The position numbers and the translations under genes are program-made. From positions 808,664 to 872,663 of the forward strand of contig JAJEKV010000056.1 of NCBI GenBank assembly GCA_021234155.1: a stretch of 64,000 nucleotides of DNA, given 5' to 3'. Under the pieces are notes generated by a model that saw only the letters and a program-made list of their open reading frames with translations, did not search any database and was not told where the DNA came from. Shown here piece by piece: positions 35,016 to 46,500 of the stretch (position 1 is the first letter of the stretch; every line of letters starts with the position of its first letter). Source of the stretch: Isoetes taiwanensis (Eukaryota > Streptophyta > Lycopodiopsida > Isoetales > Isoetaceae).

Positions 35016-35921
35016 ATGCCATTCCATCCTATTTTGAGCGTTGGTCCATTTCATATGTGGGGATTGGATTACATTGGGCCTATCAATCCTCCATCTTCCA
35101 AAGGTCATAAGTATATCTTGGCAGCCACATGTATGTTTACGAAGTGGGTAGAAGCAGTTCCAAACAAAGCATGCTACGAGAAAATACCATTAATAAGCTT
35201 TCTTTATCATAATTTGATTTCTCGGTTTGGTGTTCCAACCATTCTTTTGTCTGATCGAGGAACTCATTTCATGGGGAAAGTAGTAGCTCAGTTCACAGAA
35301 AAGATTGGTGTTCAACATGTGCAAGCTTCTGCTTATTATCCACAGGGAAATGGACAAGCTGAGTTTACTAACAAAATTCTTAAAGCTATTTTGGCTAAAA
35401 CAGTGAAGGATAATCAAAGAAATTGGCATGAAGCCTTGACAGGTGCCTTATGGAGTTTCAGGTGTACTTACAAGTTGGCTACAGGATTTACACCATTTGA
35501 ATTGGTTTATGGAGTGCAGGCTGTGATGCCTATTCATTTGGACATTCCTTTGTGTTCATTTGTGGAGCTCCCTTATTATGAGAATTTAGGAGAAGTTTCA
35601 ACTCCAAATCAAGTGCATAATAGGATGGATGATTTGCTGCAATTGCAAGAGATGAGACAAGAAGCAGCAGACTTCAATATGAGGCATAAACAGAAAGTAA
35701 AGCTTATCAAAGACAAGTTACAGGTTGTCAATCCATTTGAGGAAGGCCAATTGGTGTTGTGCAGGACCACTAAGAAGCATCTATCCAAATTTCAAAGCCC
35801 ATGGGAAGGCCCATTTCTGATTGATAAAGAGGTACCAGGTGGGGCTTTCTACTTGATGACTCAGAGGGGGAATTGTTGCCTAATCCCAGCAAATGGCAAG
35901 GATCTCAGGGCCTTATTTTGA
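35016..35921 (+). CDS. Gypsy integrase core and C-terminal domain (best preserved pol segment)
   Basis: 301 residues are open without a stop. The catalytic triad is present: Asp in WGLDYIGPI, Asp in LLSDRGTHF, and Glu in PQGNGQAEFTNKIL. The usual spacing of about 35 residues between second Asp and Glu is kept. FELVYGVQAVMP follows, then a coiled segment and the C-terminal chromatin/DNA-contact region VLCRTTKKHLSKFQSPWEGP. The ATG is internal to the original polyprotein. Integrase inserts the DNA copy, giving 5-bp duplications, consistent with the CATAT seen here. The rest of pol is broken, so activity is unlikely. Confidence 0.8.
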   Translation: MPFHPILSVGPFHMWGLDYIGPINPPSSKGHKYILAATCMFTKWVEAVPNKACYEKIPLISFLYHNLISRFGVPTILLSDRGTHFMGKVVAQFTEKIGVQHVQASAYYPQGNGQAEFTNKILKAILAKTVKDNQRNWHEALTGALWSFRCTYKLATGFTPFELVYGVQAVMPIHLDIPLCSFVELPYYENLGEVSTPNQVHNRMDDLLQLQEMRQEAADFNMRHKQKVKLIKDKLQVVNPFEEGQLVLCRTTKKHLSKFQSPWEGPFLIDKEVPGGAFYLMTQRGNCCLIPANGKDLRALF

Positions 35922-36216
35922 AAGAGACGCTATTCTAAAGGATTTGGATTTGGCATAGCTCAATTACAGAGAATTGTGGAGAATTTTTGGGTTACAAGAG
36001 GTCATTTTTCTGTAAAACAGATGGTGACAGTTCAATAATACATGATATATCCTACATCAAAAGATGCGTGCCGGCGATAATAATCCAAAGAGCTATGGTG
36101 CAGGTCAAACGGAGGTCTGGAACTCAAGATATCAGATTTCAAAGTTTGCCACATTCATGAGGCTCGCTTTCGTCACCGTCATTTTGGACCAGTTTGTTTG
36201 TATTAGTCATTTGGAT

Positions 36217-36226
36217 TTGAGGAGGG
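36217..36226 (+). promoter_or_regulatory. Gypsy polypurine tract
   Basis: TTGAGGAGGG lies immediately before TGTAAATGGG, the proposed start of the 3' LTR. Confidence 0.55.
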
Positions 36227-36674
36227 TGTAAATGGGTCATTTGGGGACATGTCCCAAGGACCATATTAGTGTGTTTTGTTGTGGGTTCTTCGCCACGGAG
36301 TGGCACATTTTCCCACCGTGGTCGCCATTGCTGGGGCCACCACCACTCACCACATTGGATCACCACTCACCACACTTGTCACCACTCACACCACACTCAT
36401 CATATACCGTATATAGAGTGATATATCGCCAAGATGCACGCGTAAGTGTGATATTTGCACGTATGCATTATGGAGCCATTATCACCATTGTATTATCCGA
36501 AAGCAGAGAGAAGAGAAGAAAGAGAGACGGTGTATTGAGAGAGAGTGATTTTTGCTTGATTTAGCTATGGAGATGATGATTCTTTGTGTTGTGCATTGCC
36601 TTGATCCGATAGATTGAGCTTGAATTGTTGGGGTTTTTCATCCTTCTTGCAAGGTTAGAGTTCAGGCTCTAACA
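36227..36674 (+). repeat. Gypsy 3' LTR (448 bp)
   Basis: Starts TGTAAATGGGTC after the purine tract and ends CTCTAACA before the CATAT duplication. It contains CACCACTCACCACA repeats and a TATATAGAG segment. If only the part shared with the 5' LTR is counted, it would start at 36329; a ~100-bp deletion in the 5' LTR explains the difference more simply. Confidence 0.6.
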
Positions 36675-36714
36675 CATATAGGCACCCATGGAGACTCGAA
36701 CCGAGACCTCTGAT
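36675..36714 (-). repeat. TRIM/copia fragment stranded between the two insertions
   Basis: CATATAGGCACCCATGGAGA and ACCTCTGAT continue the TRIM interior interrupted at 22647, and resume at 57705 with TGATACCAAATG. These 40 bp are the key that the three copia pieces were one element. Confidence 0.75.
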
Positions 36715-36745
36715 AACAAAGTTTAAAATGAAACGCACTTATTTG
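36715..36745 (+). repeat. Left terminal inverted repeat of the ~21-kb element
   Basis: AACAAAGTTTAAAATGAAAC followed by GCACTTATTTG; pairs with 57675-57704 in reverse complement, allowing small gaps. Confidence 0.6.
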
Positions 36746-37140
36746 TCGGAAACGACTTCGTAAGGAATCTTTGAAAGATTCCCTAAAAATTTTTAAAAAG
36801 TCCATTTTAAAGATTTTTTGTGACAGTGTGACAATTTAAGTAATTTAGGTACCATTTTGAGGGGTTGATTGAACATAACTTTCGTGGGCAAAAATTTTAA
36901 ATAGCAATTTTCATCCTCCTAAACTAGAACAAAAATAGTTACTTTTATAAAGTGTAGCAAAAAAGGGGGCAATAAAAAAATAGCAAGGGTAGTAGAGTGA
37001 CAAAGAAGTAATATATTCAAGGTTGTGAAAATTGTACAAAATTATGAACAAAATTGTCAAAAATATAGGACATTTTGACAAACACTCATCACCTGCACTT
37101 TCTGGTTTTTACATGTTCGAGTCATCGGACAAACTTACAT
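36746..37140. other. Left subterminal zone, AT-rich, no gene
   Basis: Short inverted pair GGAATCTTTGAAAGATTCC at 36769-36787 and scattered GTGACA/TTGTCA motifs; no coding sequence. Confidence 0.4.
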
Positions 37141-37146
37141 TTTGCA

Positions 37147-40100
37147 GCAAGATCAGGATGCATCTCATCCTCCGACTCATTTAATCCCTGATCACTTGAG
37201 CCTTCATCCTCAGCTTCACTCTCAAAACTGGATGTACTCGAACGATCTTCTTCCTCACCGCCTACAAGTGAGTCTTCATCATCATCTTTTTGCCACCTTT
37301 CTAGGTTGTTTGTCTAATCCACATGCCTAACTTTTATTAAAGTTTGAGTGACCATACGTTAACTTATTAGCAGCAAACAGTAACAAAGTCATATGCAAGA
37401 ACCTTTACTTCAGCTAGATCTATGCCAGTTGCTTGCTTTGACTTTGCTCTCTTTCCCCTCCTGCTTTTACCATCTCCAAAGTATAACTCCTTAATCAAAG
37501 CATTGGCAGATTTGTTCTCATCCAAGTGCACTTTTAATTGAGTGGGAATTCCATCCTCTTTGTTACCTCCAAGATTTTAGCTAGCCGTAATGGCTTCCCA
37601 GATTCATCATTATCACCGGGACAGCTATGAGCATTCCTTTCTCAATCTCTCGAGATGAACCGTAGACTCGAAAGCAACTTGTTGTGCCGTATGCCTAGGG
37701 CAGTGTACATGACTCTGCTCATCTTCATCCGAAGCTAGCCAATATCTCTACATGTTCCTCTTGATTCTCGACTTGCACAGTGGGAGAGTTTGCCTAGATG
37801 GCCAGTTGAATGTAACCGGTCTTCACCTTGTAATGAAGCTTGCAACATGTCACGCTGTCGAAAAAAACTGAGGCCACCATAAAGCATCCGGGCCTCCCCA
37901 AAGTGGTTAGAGCACGATCGAATACTTGTCTCAATGCAATCCAATGATTTGTTTGAGTCAAATGCTCTTCCCTCCTTTTTACTCTTTGTGATTTCTTTTC
38001 AAGCTTTTAGAGGCATTTATTCGGCAGAGCATGGAACTAGTATTGGGGATGGTGCTTAATGAATTGAATATTGCCGCTGCTGGTCGCCAATCGCAAGGAT
38101 GTGGCATATTTCTTTTCTTGTAAGATGGCCTTGCCATCTACAAGTGAAATTTTGATCCGATGCTGAAATGTAATGTTTCTCAAGGGCTCAATAGCATAAA
38201 GGACCCGCTTGATCTCCGAAAAATCCATTCTTTGAAATCATAAGTTTCTTCCAATAACTCGATGTCCGGACGAGGATTGTAGGAATCTTGGATAACCTCA
38301 ATCATTGCTGGTAGGTCGAGAGCTTTTTTCGAAAGCAAGACGCTTAGAGAACCCATGAACATCTGATCAATTTGATCGCGGTGTATGACCAACAAGCGTG
38401 AAACCAATCTTCACCTTCTTGAAGATTTGTTTCTCTACTAGCATAGCACAAAAGAAGCAAACAACCGATTCTTATTTTCCTTGTCGTGTTGTCTAGTGAA
38501 GATACGTAACCAAGTGGGTGGTATATGTTCTAGATTGGAAAGAAGCTTATTCAATATTGTGATAGTGAGATTTGGATCAGCATGAATGTTTGGATAATTC
38601 AAAATGCCTTGCAAGATAGTTTTCCATTAAATACCATAGCACCAACAACATGCGATGTATGAAATCTTCTTCAGCAGATCCTTAGGCACATTGACAAAAT
38701 GTGGTAGGGTGGTCTTCTTCTGGTCCATTCCATCAATAACAACTGATATGTAGTTGAGTGGTTGTTCCAGTGCTTTCTTCCTATGTTTTGTCAATTTTCT
38801 CCTTTCCAAAGATTGTTGTTCTCTGTGCTTGTTCAGTTTCTCCTTCAATGCATCTGAAATGAAAATATGTTTAGGAAAGAACCTACTTTTAAGTAGAACT
38901 AGGCAAGAACACGCCCCGAAGCTTACTTTTAGTGTGAAGTGTCCTTGCATTTTGTCTCTGAGCTTTTAATTCAGAGCATGTAGCACAAACAGACATCCTA
39001 TGCTTTCTAGGAATGGACACGCGAGAAAACTCTTTTTTCCAGAGCACAGTAAAGTAAGAGTAGCAGACAAAGCGTTCTCCAGCCTCAACACACATCTCCT
39101 TATAATTATCGTAGACTTCTTGTTTCGTGGAAATTGTCACCAAGTGGTACATAGGGCTGTTAGGGAGTTTCTCACAAGACTCCTTAAAGAAACCTTCCAT
39201 CCAGAAACACATTGAAGGGCATGAATTCTCGTTATGCCTCCCCGAATGGCAAGAGTCATTGATGCCTGGATTCTTGTCAAGCCTTTTTTTCAGCGGTCAA
39301 GTCGTCCCGCTGCCTAAAGCATGAATCAATTTGAAGGCCGCTTGATGTACGGTGTGGCCACCAGCCGTAAGTAAACTTCTCACCATCATCCGCCTAATAT
39401 TGAAGGCTAAGTAGCCCCTTTGGTCTAGCAAGAGTCATTGAACAGAACTATCAATGGCAACCTCAATTCCTTTAGTCCAATCTTAAGCAAACAACGCTTT
39501 TGAGAACAACAAGTTGCTTTGTATGTGTTGCCCGCAAGTGAGCCTCGGCCCATGAGTTTCTTTCTTCTAACGGTTGTACATGCTCTCTTGTGTAAGTTAC
39601 GCTTTAAGATTTTACTTGTGGGCTTTGAATTCAACATGGAGTCTTGTGGCTTTGGTAGGTCCTCGCCCGAGACATCAACATGAGGTGTTTCTTCGGCCTC
39701 GAGAGATCAACATGAGGTGTACTTGTAGATGCCGAGAGGTTTGATGTGGGCAAGTCCTCGGGGAGGTGCTTCCTCTCTCGGAAAAAGTAATCGAGGCCGG
39801 GGACGAGTTGACCAGCTCCCCGGCGTCGTGAGAACACAGAGTTTGCGTCGCCGACCGCTCCCACTTGTTGTAGTACCATTTAGCTTAAATGGATGGAGTT
39901 GGTGTGATTTGCTCCGCGGGAGGGAGCCTATGGCGGACTATGGGCGACGCACTAAAATGAACCGAGTAGGTAGTCCGAAGCTCTAGCCCGTGGTGGAGTA
40001 AAAACGCATTGGTGGGGGGCAAACGACGCTCAGAGCGGTGGTGTGGTGGAGTAAATTGAACCGGGTGGTGGAAGCCGAGGTGGTCTTGCTGGAGTAAACT

Positions 40101-40250
40101 CAACAGAGCCGGGTGTTGGAATGTCGGATGTAGAATATTCGTGGGCTACTTCCCGTGTGTCCGCTGAGGAGGTGTGAAAGCCATTGCAGAGGAAGCCCGC
40201 AAGGAACAGAGTTGAGGCTCGGGCAGCTTTTTTCTCGAAAGCCATACCAA
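37147..40250 (-). pseudogene. DUF7869-like protein 1 (candidate transposase), frameshifted
   Basis: The likely start is an ATG near 40248 (MAFEKKAARAS). Minus-strand blocks in order: a Pro-rich head; TYKATCCSQKRCL, a Cys cluster near 39500; MYHLVTISTKQEVYDNY and HRMSVCATCSELK (39160-38960); VVIDGMDQKKTTLPHF near 38740-38700; DKENKNRLFA near 38480; HRDQIDQMF near 38380-38360; ALDLPAMIEVIQD near 38300; and an acidic tail near 37290-37150. The triad DGMDQ, DN-x-NKN and H-x3-ID is how I recognise DUF7869. At least four frameshifts and several stops are present. In the DN motif, NKN survives in one frame and LDN in another. Role as transposase is inferred. Confidence 0.55.
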
Positions 40251-40995
40251 AGATAAATTTATACAGAGTTGGTATAAATTTATACGTGGAAGAAAAACTT
40301 ACATATGCAAGATCAGATAAATTTATACGCAGATGGTATAAATTTATACGCAGGAGGGCAACATAGAACGTAAATGGTATAAATTTATACGAAAAACTCA
40401 CAGACACTTGTATTGAAAAACTTTATGGAGAAGCGCTTATATGAAGTTTTTTAAGACTTAGCAGAGGTACTTAAGCCCTGGCCACGGGCCAATTCTATTT
40501 TCTATATATGCGAGTTTTCTCGAGTCGGTTATGCCACGGCAGCGGCTTATATACCCCTTATTTGCTCTCCGAACGCCTATACGCTGCCTATACCGCCATG
40601 GCCAATGAAGTCTACTACCCGCATCGTTCTACTTTTCTTTTGTTTTAATCGCTAGAGTGTAGCGCTACCACGTATAAATTTATACCGATATGGTTCTCGA
40701 TCGCAGATAAATTTATACCGCAGTGCTCGAAATTTAGGTATAAATTTATACCGCTCTGCAACACGCCGTATAAATTTATACCCGCTAGTGTTCGATCGGT
40801 ATAAATTTATACCGCTTATACCGCCTGATAAATTTATACCGCGCCGTATAAATTTATACCGATCGTAGTTCCTGAACGGTATAAATTTATACCGCCGAGG
40901 GTATAACGAGGGCGATAAATTATATATCGATCAGAGTTTTAGCCGCGGTATAAATTTATACCGCCAGGCTCGAGCGGTATAAATTTATACCCATC
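40251..40995. repeat. Cluster of GGTATAAATTTATACC near-palindromes
   Basis: I count 15 copies of the core ATAAATTTATA in 745 bp, most extended to GGTATAAATTTATACCGC, at spacings of about 20-60 bp with a gap at 40400-40665. The full 16-mer is a perfect palindrome. The cluster begins within a few bases of the start of DUF7869-like gene 1 and lies between it and the plus-strand ParB-like gene, so it occupies a divergent promoter position. Possible roles are binding site of an element-encoded protein or a two-way TATA-type promoter. Confidence 0.8.
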
Positions 40996-41219
40996 CGTAA
41001 CCATTTTGGAATCTTGGTGTCTAGTGCTTAAAGAAGTGTCGCGAACCTTAATATTTTAGTAATATTCTTGCGTTTTAAGCTTAAATAACACAAATTAAGT
41101 AATAATTTAGTGTAGATTTTGTGCTCTTTTCGCTTCTATTTTTACCGCTTTTTATGTTACAAAAAGGTCAAAAAGGTTCCGTTTCTTTTTGCATAAAATG
41201 GCCTTCTTTACGCTTTTCC

Positions 41220-42560
41220 AGCCCCAAGATCAGTTTGTACAAAAGGGCTACCATCAAAGGTCGCACCAATAGAGCCACGCATATTATTTAACCGAAAGAC
41301 TGTGACGCGGTAACGCCCACGTGGGGCTAAGTAAGAGAGAGCAAACCCATCGAGTATGCACCTTTACTTGTGTCATCAAGCAGGAAAGGGCCAAGTACAA
41401 GTCCGACGATTATTACCCCGCCGGCTTAAATTGTCAACCTTGTTGCTGCTGTGGTCGATGATGAACTTTTAATGAAGTGCATGCATGACAAGGGGAAGTC
41501 TTCTAACGCTCTTGAAAGTAAAATGCTTCAATAAGCATGTGCAAACCCAAAGACGCATGACTACGCGGGTCGACAATTACAAGAGTGGCTATGTAAGTAT
41601 TGTTTAGTGTCTTTACGTGATAAATTTATACCATCATCCTCCTAACTTAACCCCATGATTACAGATATAGTGGACATTTTGATGTCGGTGGTGCTTTCTT
41701 AAGAAACAAAGTTGGTCAAAGGTCTGGGGAAAACCCCACTCCTAACTAAGAGCTTGAAGAGAAGGACGAGGAAGTAGAAGAAGAAGAGGAAGAGGAACCA
41801 GGTGGTAACAAAGGAAAGGGTAGGAAGCATTCCCCGGTAGTAGATACACAGTGCTCCTACAAAAAGAAATCTAGAGGCACAAAGTCTTTGACTATAGAGG
41901 AGTCAATGTAAGCTCTTCGTAAGGCTGCCCTGGAGCGAGATATTGTTGTGAAGCCCGCAGATAAATCAAGTGCTATTCTCTGCCGGTGAATGACACTAAA
42001 CCGCTAAAGCAAACTATTTCTTTGACATTGAGCACCATTAAGAGGCCACCTAAAAAATGAAGATGGGGTCGAGTGCTACAGTCCTAAGTCAGCGGCACAT
42101 GTGGCTATATTCAAACAAAGAATGAGAAGGAATCCTCATGCCCATGTGTCGCCACTAGTTGTTATGGTGGGGATGGAGTCAAGACAACCAACTAAAAGAT
42201 TACAAGAAGGTCGACTTCAAGATTACACATACTACGCTCTTGGAGGCACACATAGTTACAAGGCAAGGAAAGAACTAGCAAAAGAGGAAAGCCGTGAACG
42301 GTGTGGAAGAGCGTTGAAGCACATATATACGCTGGTGTAACAGATGAAGAAGCAAAAGTCATTGCCGTGAGTCATAATCTCGACAATGACTTCAGATTAA
42401 AAATGAGTTTAATAGACAAGATCCGCTTCATGCACCGCGGAGTAATGCGTGGAATTTAAACAAATGCATGGAGAGGATTTTTAAAAGCAAAGAAGAAAAA
42501 TTGCAGGAGCTTCGAGAAGCCCGCGGTGATGTAGTGTCGCCTCAGCTATGACTCGATAAG
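41220..42560 (+). pseudogene. ParB/sulfiredoxin-like protein remnant
   Basis: The 79-residue ORF at 42101-42340 reads FKQRMRRNPHAHVSPLVVMV, then YYALGGTHSYKARKELAKEE. The following +1 frame continues GVTDEEAKVIAVSHNLDNDF and IDKIRFMH to about 42470. GGTHSYKARKEL resembles the G-G/H-H-R motif of ParB-like nucleotide-binding domains (GGHHR...A..EL), though the Arg is replaced. An acidic, Lys/Glu-rich segment lies upstream (41750-41830), and an intron-like gap at about 41600-41660 contains another TATAAATTTATA motif. One frameshift near 42330 and several stops are present. Assignment rests on a single motif and general pattern. Confidence 0.35.
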
Positions 42561-42993
42561 AAGCCCATTATGGCAAGAAGCAATACAACCATCATCCAAT
42601 TAAATTGGGATTATGTCAACTCCAAAATCACGCCTAACTTGCTATTGTCTTCTAGGGGTTTTGTTTTTTTTTAATCTTTTTTGACTTCAAAAATAACATA
42701 AGGTTGCGATTCACGCAGGACTTTTCATATGCGAATTGAAATATGCGTAAATGAAGAGCAAGTTGCTAACATAGATGAGACAAATATTGCTTGCTCGATA
42801 GATGATAATATTAGGGTTTGATAATAACAAATTGCATTATTTATGCAGGCAATTCCGCACTGAAATTATCGATACATGGCACAAATATCATACAAAAATA
42901 TCATATATTCCAATAAACATTAAGGGATCAATCCATGTTTTTCCAACGATTTAACAAGGTGTGGTTCCATGTCACCGTTCTATCCGTAGTTCT

Positions 42994-43545
42994 GGTTAAT
43001 CTAACACTTCACCCACCGCCATCCCCATAGCCAAATTATGCATAATAGACACAAACTTCACCGTAAAATCATCCGTCCCAAAGTTTTTGGATCGTAAGAT
43101 GGTGGATTCGTGGCCCGTGGTTTGATTGTAGAAGCATTTGAGAGCATCATCATCCACTATGATTATATCATCCTTATTCTCTATACCAAGTTCGGCCCAT
43201 CATGTTACTCAAGTGTTTGATGAAGATAGGCTTGCCTCGTTGGATCCTTGGGATTAGTGAACTTCACACATTTGTTCTCGATCCCAAAGGGTCAACCAAT
43301 TTCTACGATCCCCAGCTGCCTCCAAAGTATCCTTGATGTTCCTTAGTTCCATGGATGACCAAATACCAACTCGAAATAACCCCAATGCCTCGCCTAGCAT
43401 CTCCTTCAAGCGCGCCATGATAGATCCACTTGGTGTTTGATTCTACCGGTGTCTCGATGAAACCGTTTCTAGCCACTTTATTTTTCGAAAAGTCTTGCAA
43501 AGGACTCCGCTTAGGTCTAACACCACAACCTTCTTAGAAACGCAA
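42994..43545 (-). pseudogene. FCP1/NIF-type HAD phosphatase domain, frameshifted
   Basis: On the minus strand KKVVVLDLSGVLCKTFRK (about 43537-43484) resembles the plant FCP1-homology motif I (LLVLDLNGLL, from DxDxT). FRVGIWSSMELRNIKDTLE (43410-43350) is motif II, with WD retained in LTLWDREQM. NPKDPTRQAYLHQTLE follows, then DDIIIVDDDALKCFYNQTTG (43170-43110), motif III with two Asp. The reading ends with a stop near 42992. Motif order and spacing fit a ~170-residue domain. Two or three frameshifts lie between motifs. Such domains dephosphorylate proteins such as RNA polymerase II tail. Whether this is a captured host gene or an element gene is unknown. Confidence 0.5.
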
Positions 43546-46500
43546 TGGAAGTGAAACATCAAACATGTATCCGGGTCAGCAAGATACGATAACACAAACA
43601 ATACAAACGCCAAGCGTGATTTGAATAGTCATAACCAAATCAAGGCCGGTACGTGGATTTAGTTTGACAACTAAAAATAATCAGCACGCCATGCCGATTT
43701 AATTCAAAGGTAATACAAATTAAATCACGCTGGCGCTTATTTCGCGGGCAAGGCCATACCTATCATCTTCGGCCATCGGCGCTATTCTCCCTCCGCCACC
43801 CTTAATCTTCGCTTCTTTTCCGACTGTTAGAATTGTTATTTTTATTAGTTCCACAAGGCCCTTCACAATCGACATTATTTTACTATTGATTTGGCAAACC
43901 TCGCGGAATCACTAGAGCCGCCTTCGTTGCTTCTTCATTTTCGCTTTCCCCGCCAATTATTTCATTGTTAACCCGGTGAATCTACTCTATTGTTGCTTGC
44001 ATCACCCGCAATGTGGGCAAGGATATTCCCTAAGTTCGCCGCCATCACACAAGACTTTGAGCAACCAGCTTAGCAAATTTATTTGTTCATTATCGCTTCC
44101 TTATCGTCATAGACATTAGTTCCTCTCCAGAGCAACGCCCACTTTCGAATTGGACAAGTCTACGAGACTTTTGATTGTCGATGATTTCAGGTTGCCATAA
44201 GGGCCTTTAGGAGACTTGGCAAGCACATGCATGAGGAATGGTTCAAGAAAGTCTTTGGCCCGCTCATCACTCACAAAGCAAAGGACATCTTCTTGCACCC
44301 ATAAGAGCCTCTCGCAATATAACCTCCAACATGAAGCTCCAAGCAGTGTTGTATCAATTGGAGCAAATGCCTCGACGAGGTAAGCAGCCATAGACGGGGA
44401 AATCCATTTTATTTAAGGGGCCCTTCTCCTTAGTTTGTAGCTCAGACTTTGATTTCCCCACTTAGGAGGGGGTCCCGATCCTCATCCTCTTCCTCGACTC
44501 ATCCCGTTTCTCGGGACCGATCCCCGATCCGATGAAAGAATATAGTTCTTAAGTCCGGATCATCTAGAAGAAAACATTCCCATGCACCGCTATTGTCACC
44601 CCTTGGCCTTAGCAATATCATATTCCTCGCCCGACAAAGATGGATATCATAATAAAGATCACATGTGCCATCTTCCGCTCGCTCAGCAGCTCATTATCCT
44701 TAACATCATATATTAGGCATCCCTCCCTAATAACTTTGAGGCACTCCAGATCATGAGCAGCAGATAGTGCATGCAGATGTGACTCTCACCCAAGGACAAA
44801 CGATGACAATAGTGAAGGACCTCTCGCTTGTCAATCCTATACAGCTGGTAAAGAAGCTACCGTAGTCCTTTCCGGGTTCATGCCCATATCTCCTCTCCCA
44901 CCCCCCGCGGTCCAACACAAAGAGTGATATATTTTTAAGGCCGGGTTGAATCGGGCAAGAGACCTTTGTACCCAATGGAGACCTAACACCGGATGCTGTC
45001 GCCTTCTCCAAGAATCTTCTTCACAAGGGCCACTTTTTTTTCAACTCAGCCAGTACCTTTAGGGGTAGAGTCTCCTTATGTTTTGTATTTTTAGCCTTCC
45101 AATTCTTTTTAGGAAGTCCTTTTGACCGAATACAAACTTCTTGATGTCATCATTATCGACCTTTGTATTTGTCCAAAGAATCCAATTTCAGATAATGCCA
45201 CATCCCCCGATAGCCTTTGTAACTCAGCTCCTACAAATGACTTCATTGTATCGCATATCCTTTACATGACTGCAAAGACTCAACGAAGGACATCCTATCC
45301 TTGGTGAAAGCACCCTTCTTGTATAAGACTTCCTTCTTTAAGCACCGGGTCTAAAACCCAAATGGTCTCGGCCGTGCGCCTAGCCCCCCGAAGTCTTTCT
45401 CATCTCTCGCCACATTCAAGTCAAAGATGCTTACATCAACAGAGAGGCACCCTACCCATAGTATCCGGCAGCCTTCCCTTGTGCATAAGCCGCCCCAAAA
45501 TTCATTCCACTTGAGCCATACCGCCTCCCCTTACAAAACACAATCTTATACGAAGTCTGTTGGTCCCGACTCGCCGGATGAGCTTTTCGTAAGGATCTCG
45601 CAATGTCATCACCACCTTTTTCTTTGATTTTCTTGCGCCTTCTTTCTTCTCCTCAGATAATTGTTCTGGCGATGAGTCCGGCCCAAAGAGCCTTGAATGC
45701 TCAGACTTTGACCCCGCCTCGCCGGTGGGCAATGGGCAGCCATATTCCACCCATCGCTGACGGGCGTGGCGCAGCTTGTTCAACGTGATGGACCGCAATA
45801 GTACGCACATTGAATCAAGATCATAGAATAGAAACACGCCGCGCGATTTGAATAGAATTGATGAAGAGAAAAAAATCACCGGGCGTGAAATGAATAAAGT
45901 TATTAACGCAATTCACGCCAAAGGCAGTTTTCAGTTCAACCACCACGCCAGCGTGTTTTCAAATCAATCGAATTCACGCCAGCGTTTTCAAATCAATTGG
46001 TTGACTTGAAAACACCGGGCGGAATTGATTGATTTCAAAACATGCCCGGGCGGAATTGGTTTGATTTGAAAGCACGCCCGGGCGCGGAATACAATTTATG
46101 AAACCAGGTTGATTACCTTTTGTATAGAAATGTCTTCCCATTTCATTCAAAGTTGCACTAATCTCAGCCAAATCTGCAGTGAAGTATTGGCATCCAAGAT
46201 ATACCACACCTCCTATATACGATAGTGATTGTAGAACACTTTTTGGCCTGTTTGTTCCTGCCCGATGATGGCCTTTTGTGCCTCAACGGAATGCTGCCCG
46301 GCCGATGATGACATATTTAATATCATCACTTGATAATAGCTCCTCGGACGTTCGCCCACACAAAGCAGCTTGTTCGAGATCATATCCCAAGGTAGCACAT
46401 CCGCCGGCATAGGCATTTGACCTCGATTACTAATCATGCTCAACAATCTCCATGGCATGTGCCGGATCATATCTCCCCGCTAACATAAATGGAGCTTGGT

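Larger units (their letters stand above)
22648..36674 (+). mobile_element. Ty3/gypsy retrotransposon with internal inverted duplication
   Basis: The element starts TGTTGGGGTC at 22648 and ends CTCTAACA at 36674, with the target duplication CATAT at 22643-22647 and 36675-36679. Order: truncated 5' LTR, inverted gag (22899-30704, with two later insertions), inverted LTR (30705-30973), plus-strand gag, protease, RT, RNase H, integrase, 3' LTR. Because one simple target duplication flanks the whole structure, the rearranged form was probably made before or during integration, for example by template switching in reverse transcription. Frames are broken throughout. Confidence 0.75.

Noticed and set aside
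36329-36674. Gypsy 3' LTR starting at 36329
   Set aside because: A purine tract sits just before 36227, not 36329, so the longer LTR with a deletion in the 5' copy is preferred; the shorter version remains possible.
40251-40995. CRISPR-like array or centromeric satellite
   Set aside because: Spacing is irregular, the repeat is only about 16 bp and palindromic, spacers are not unique units, and the context is a eukaryotic transposon.
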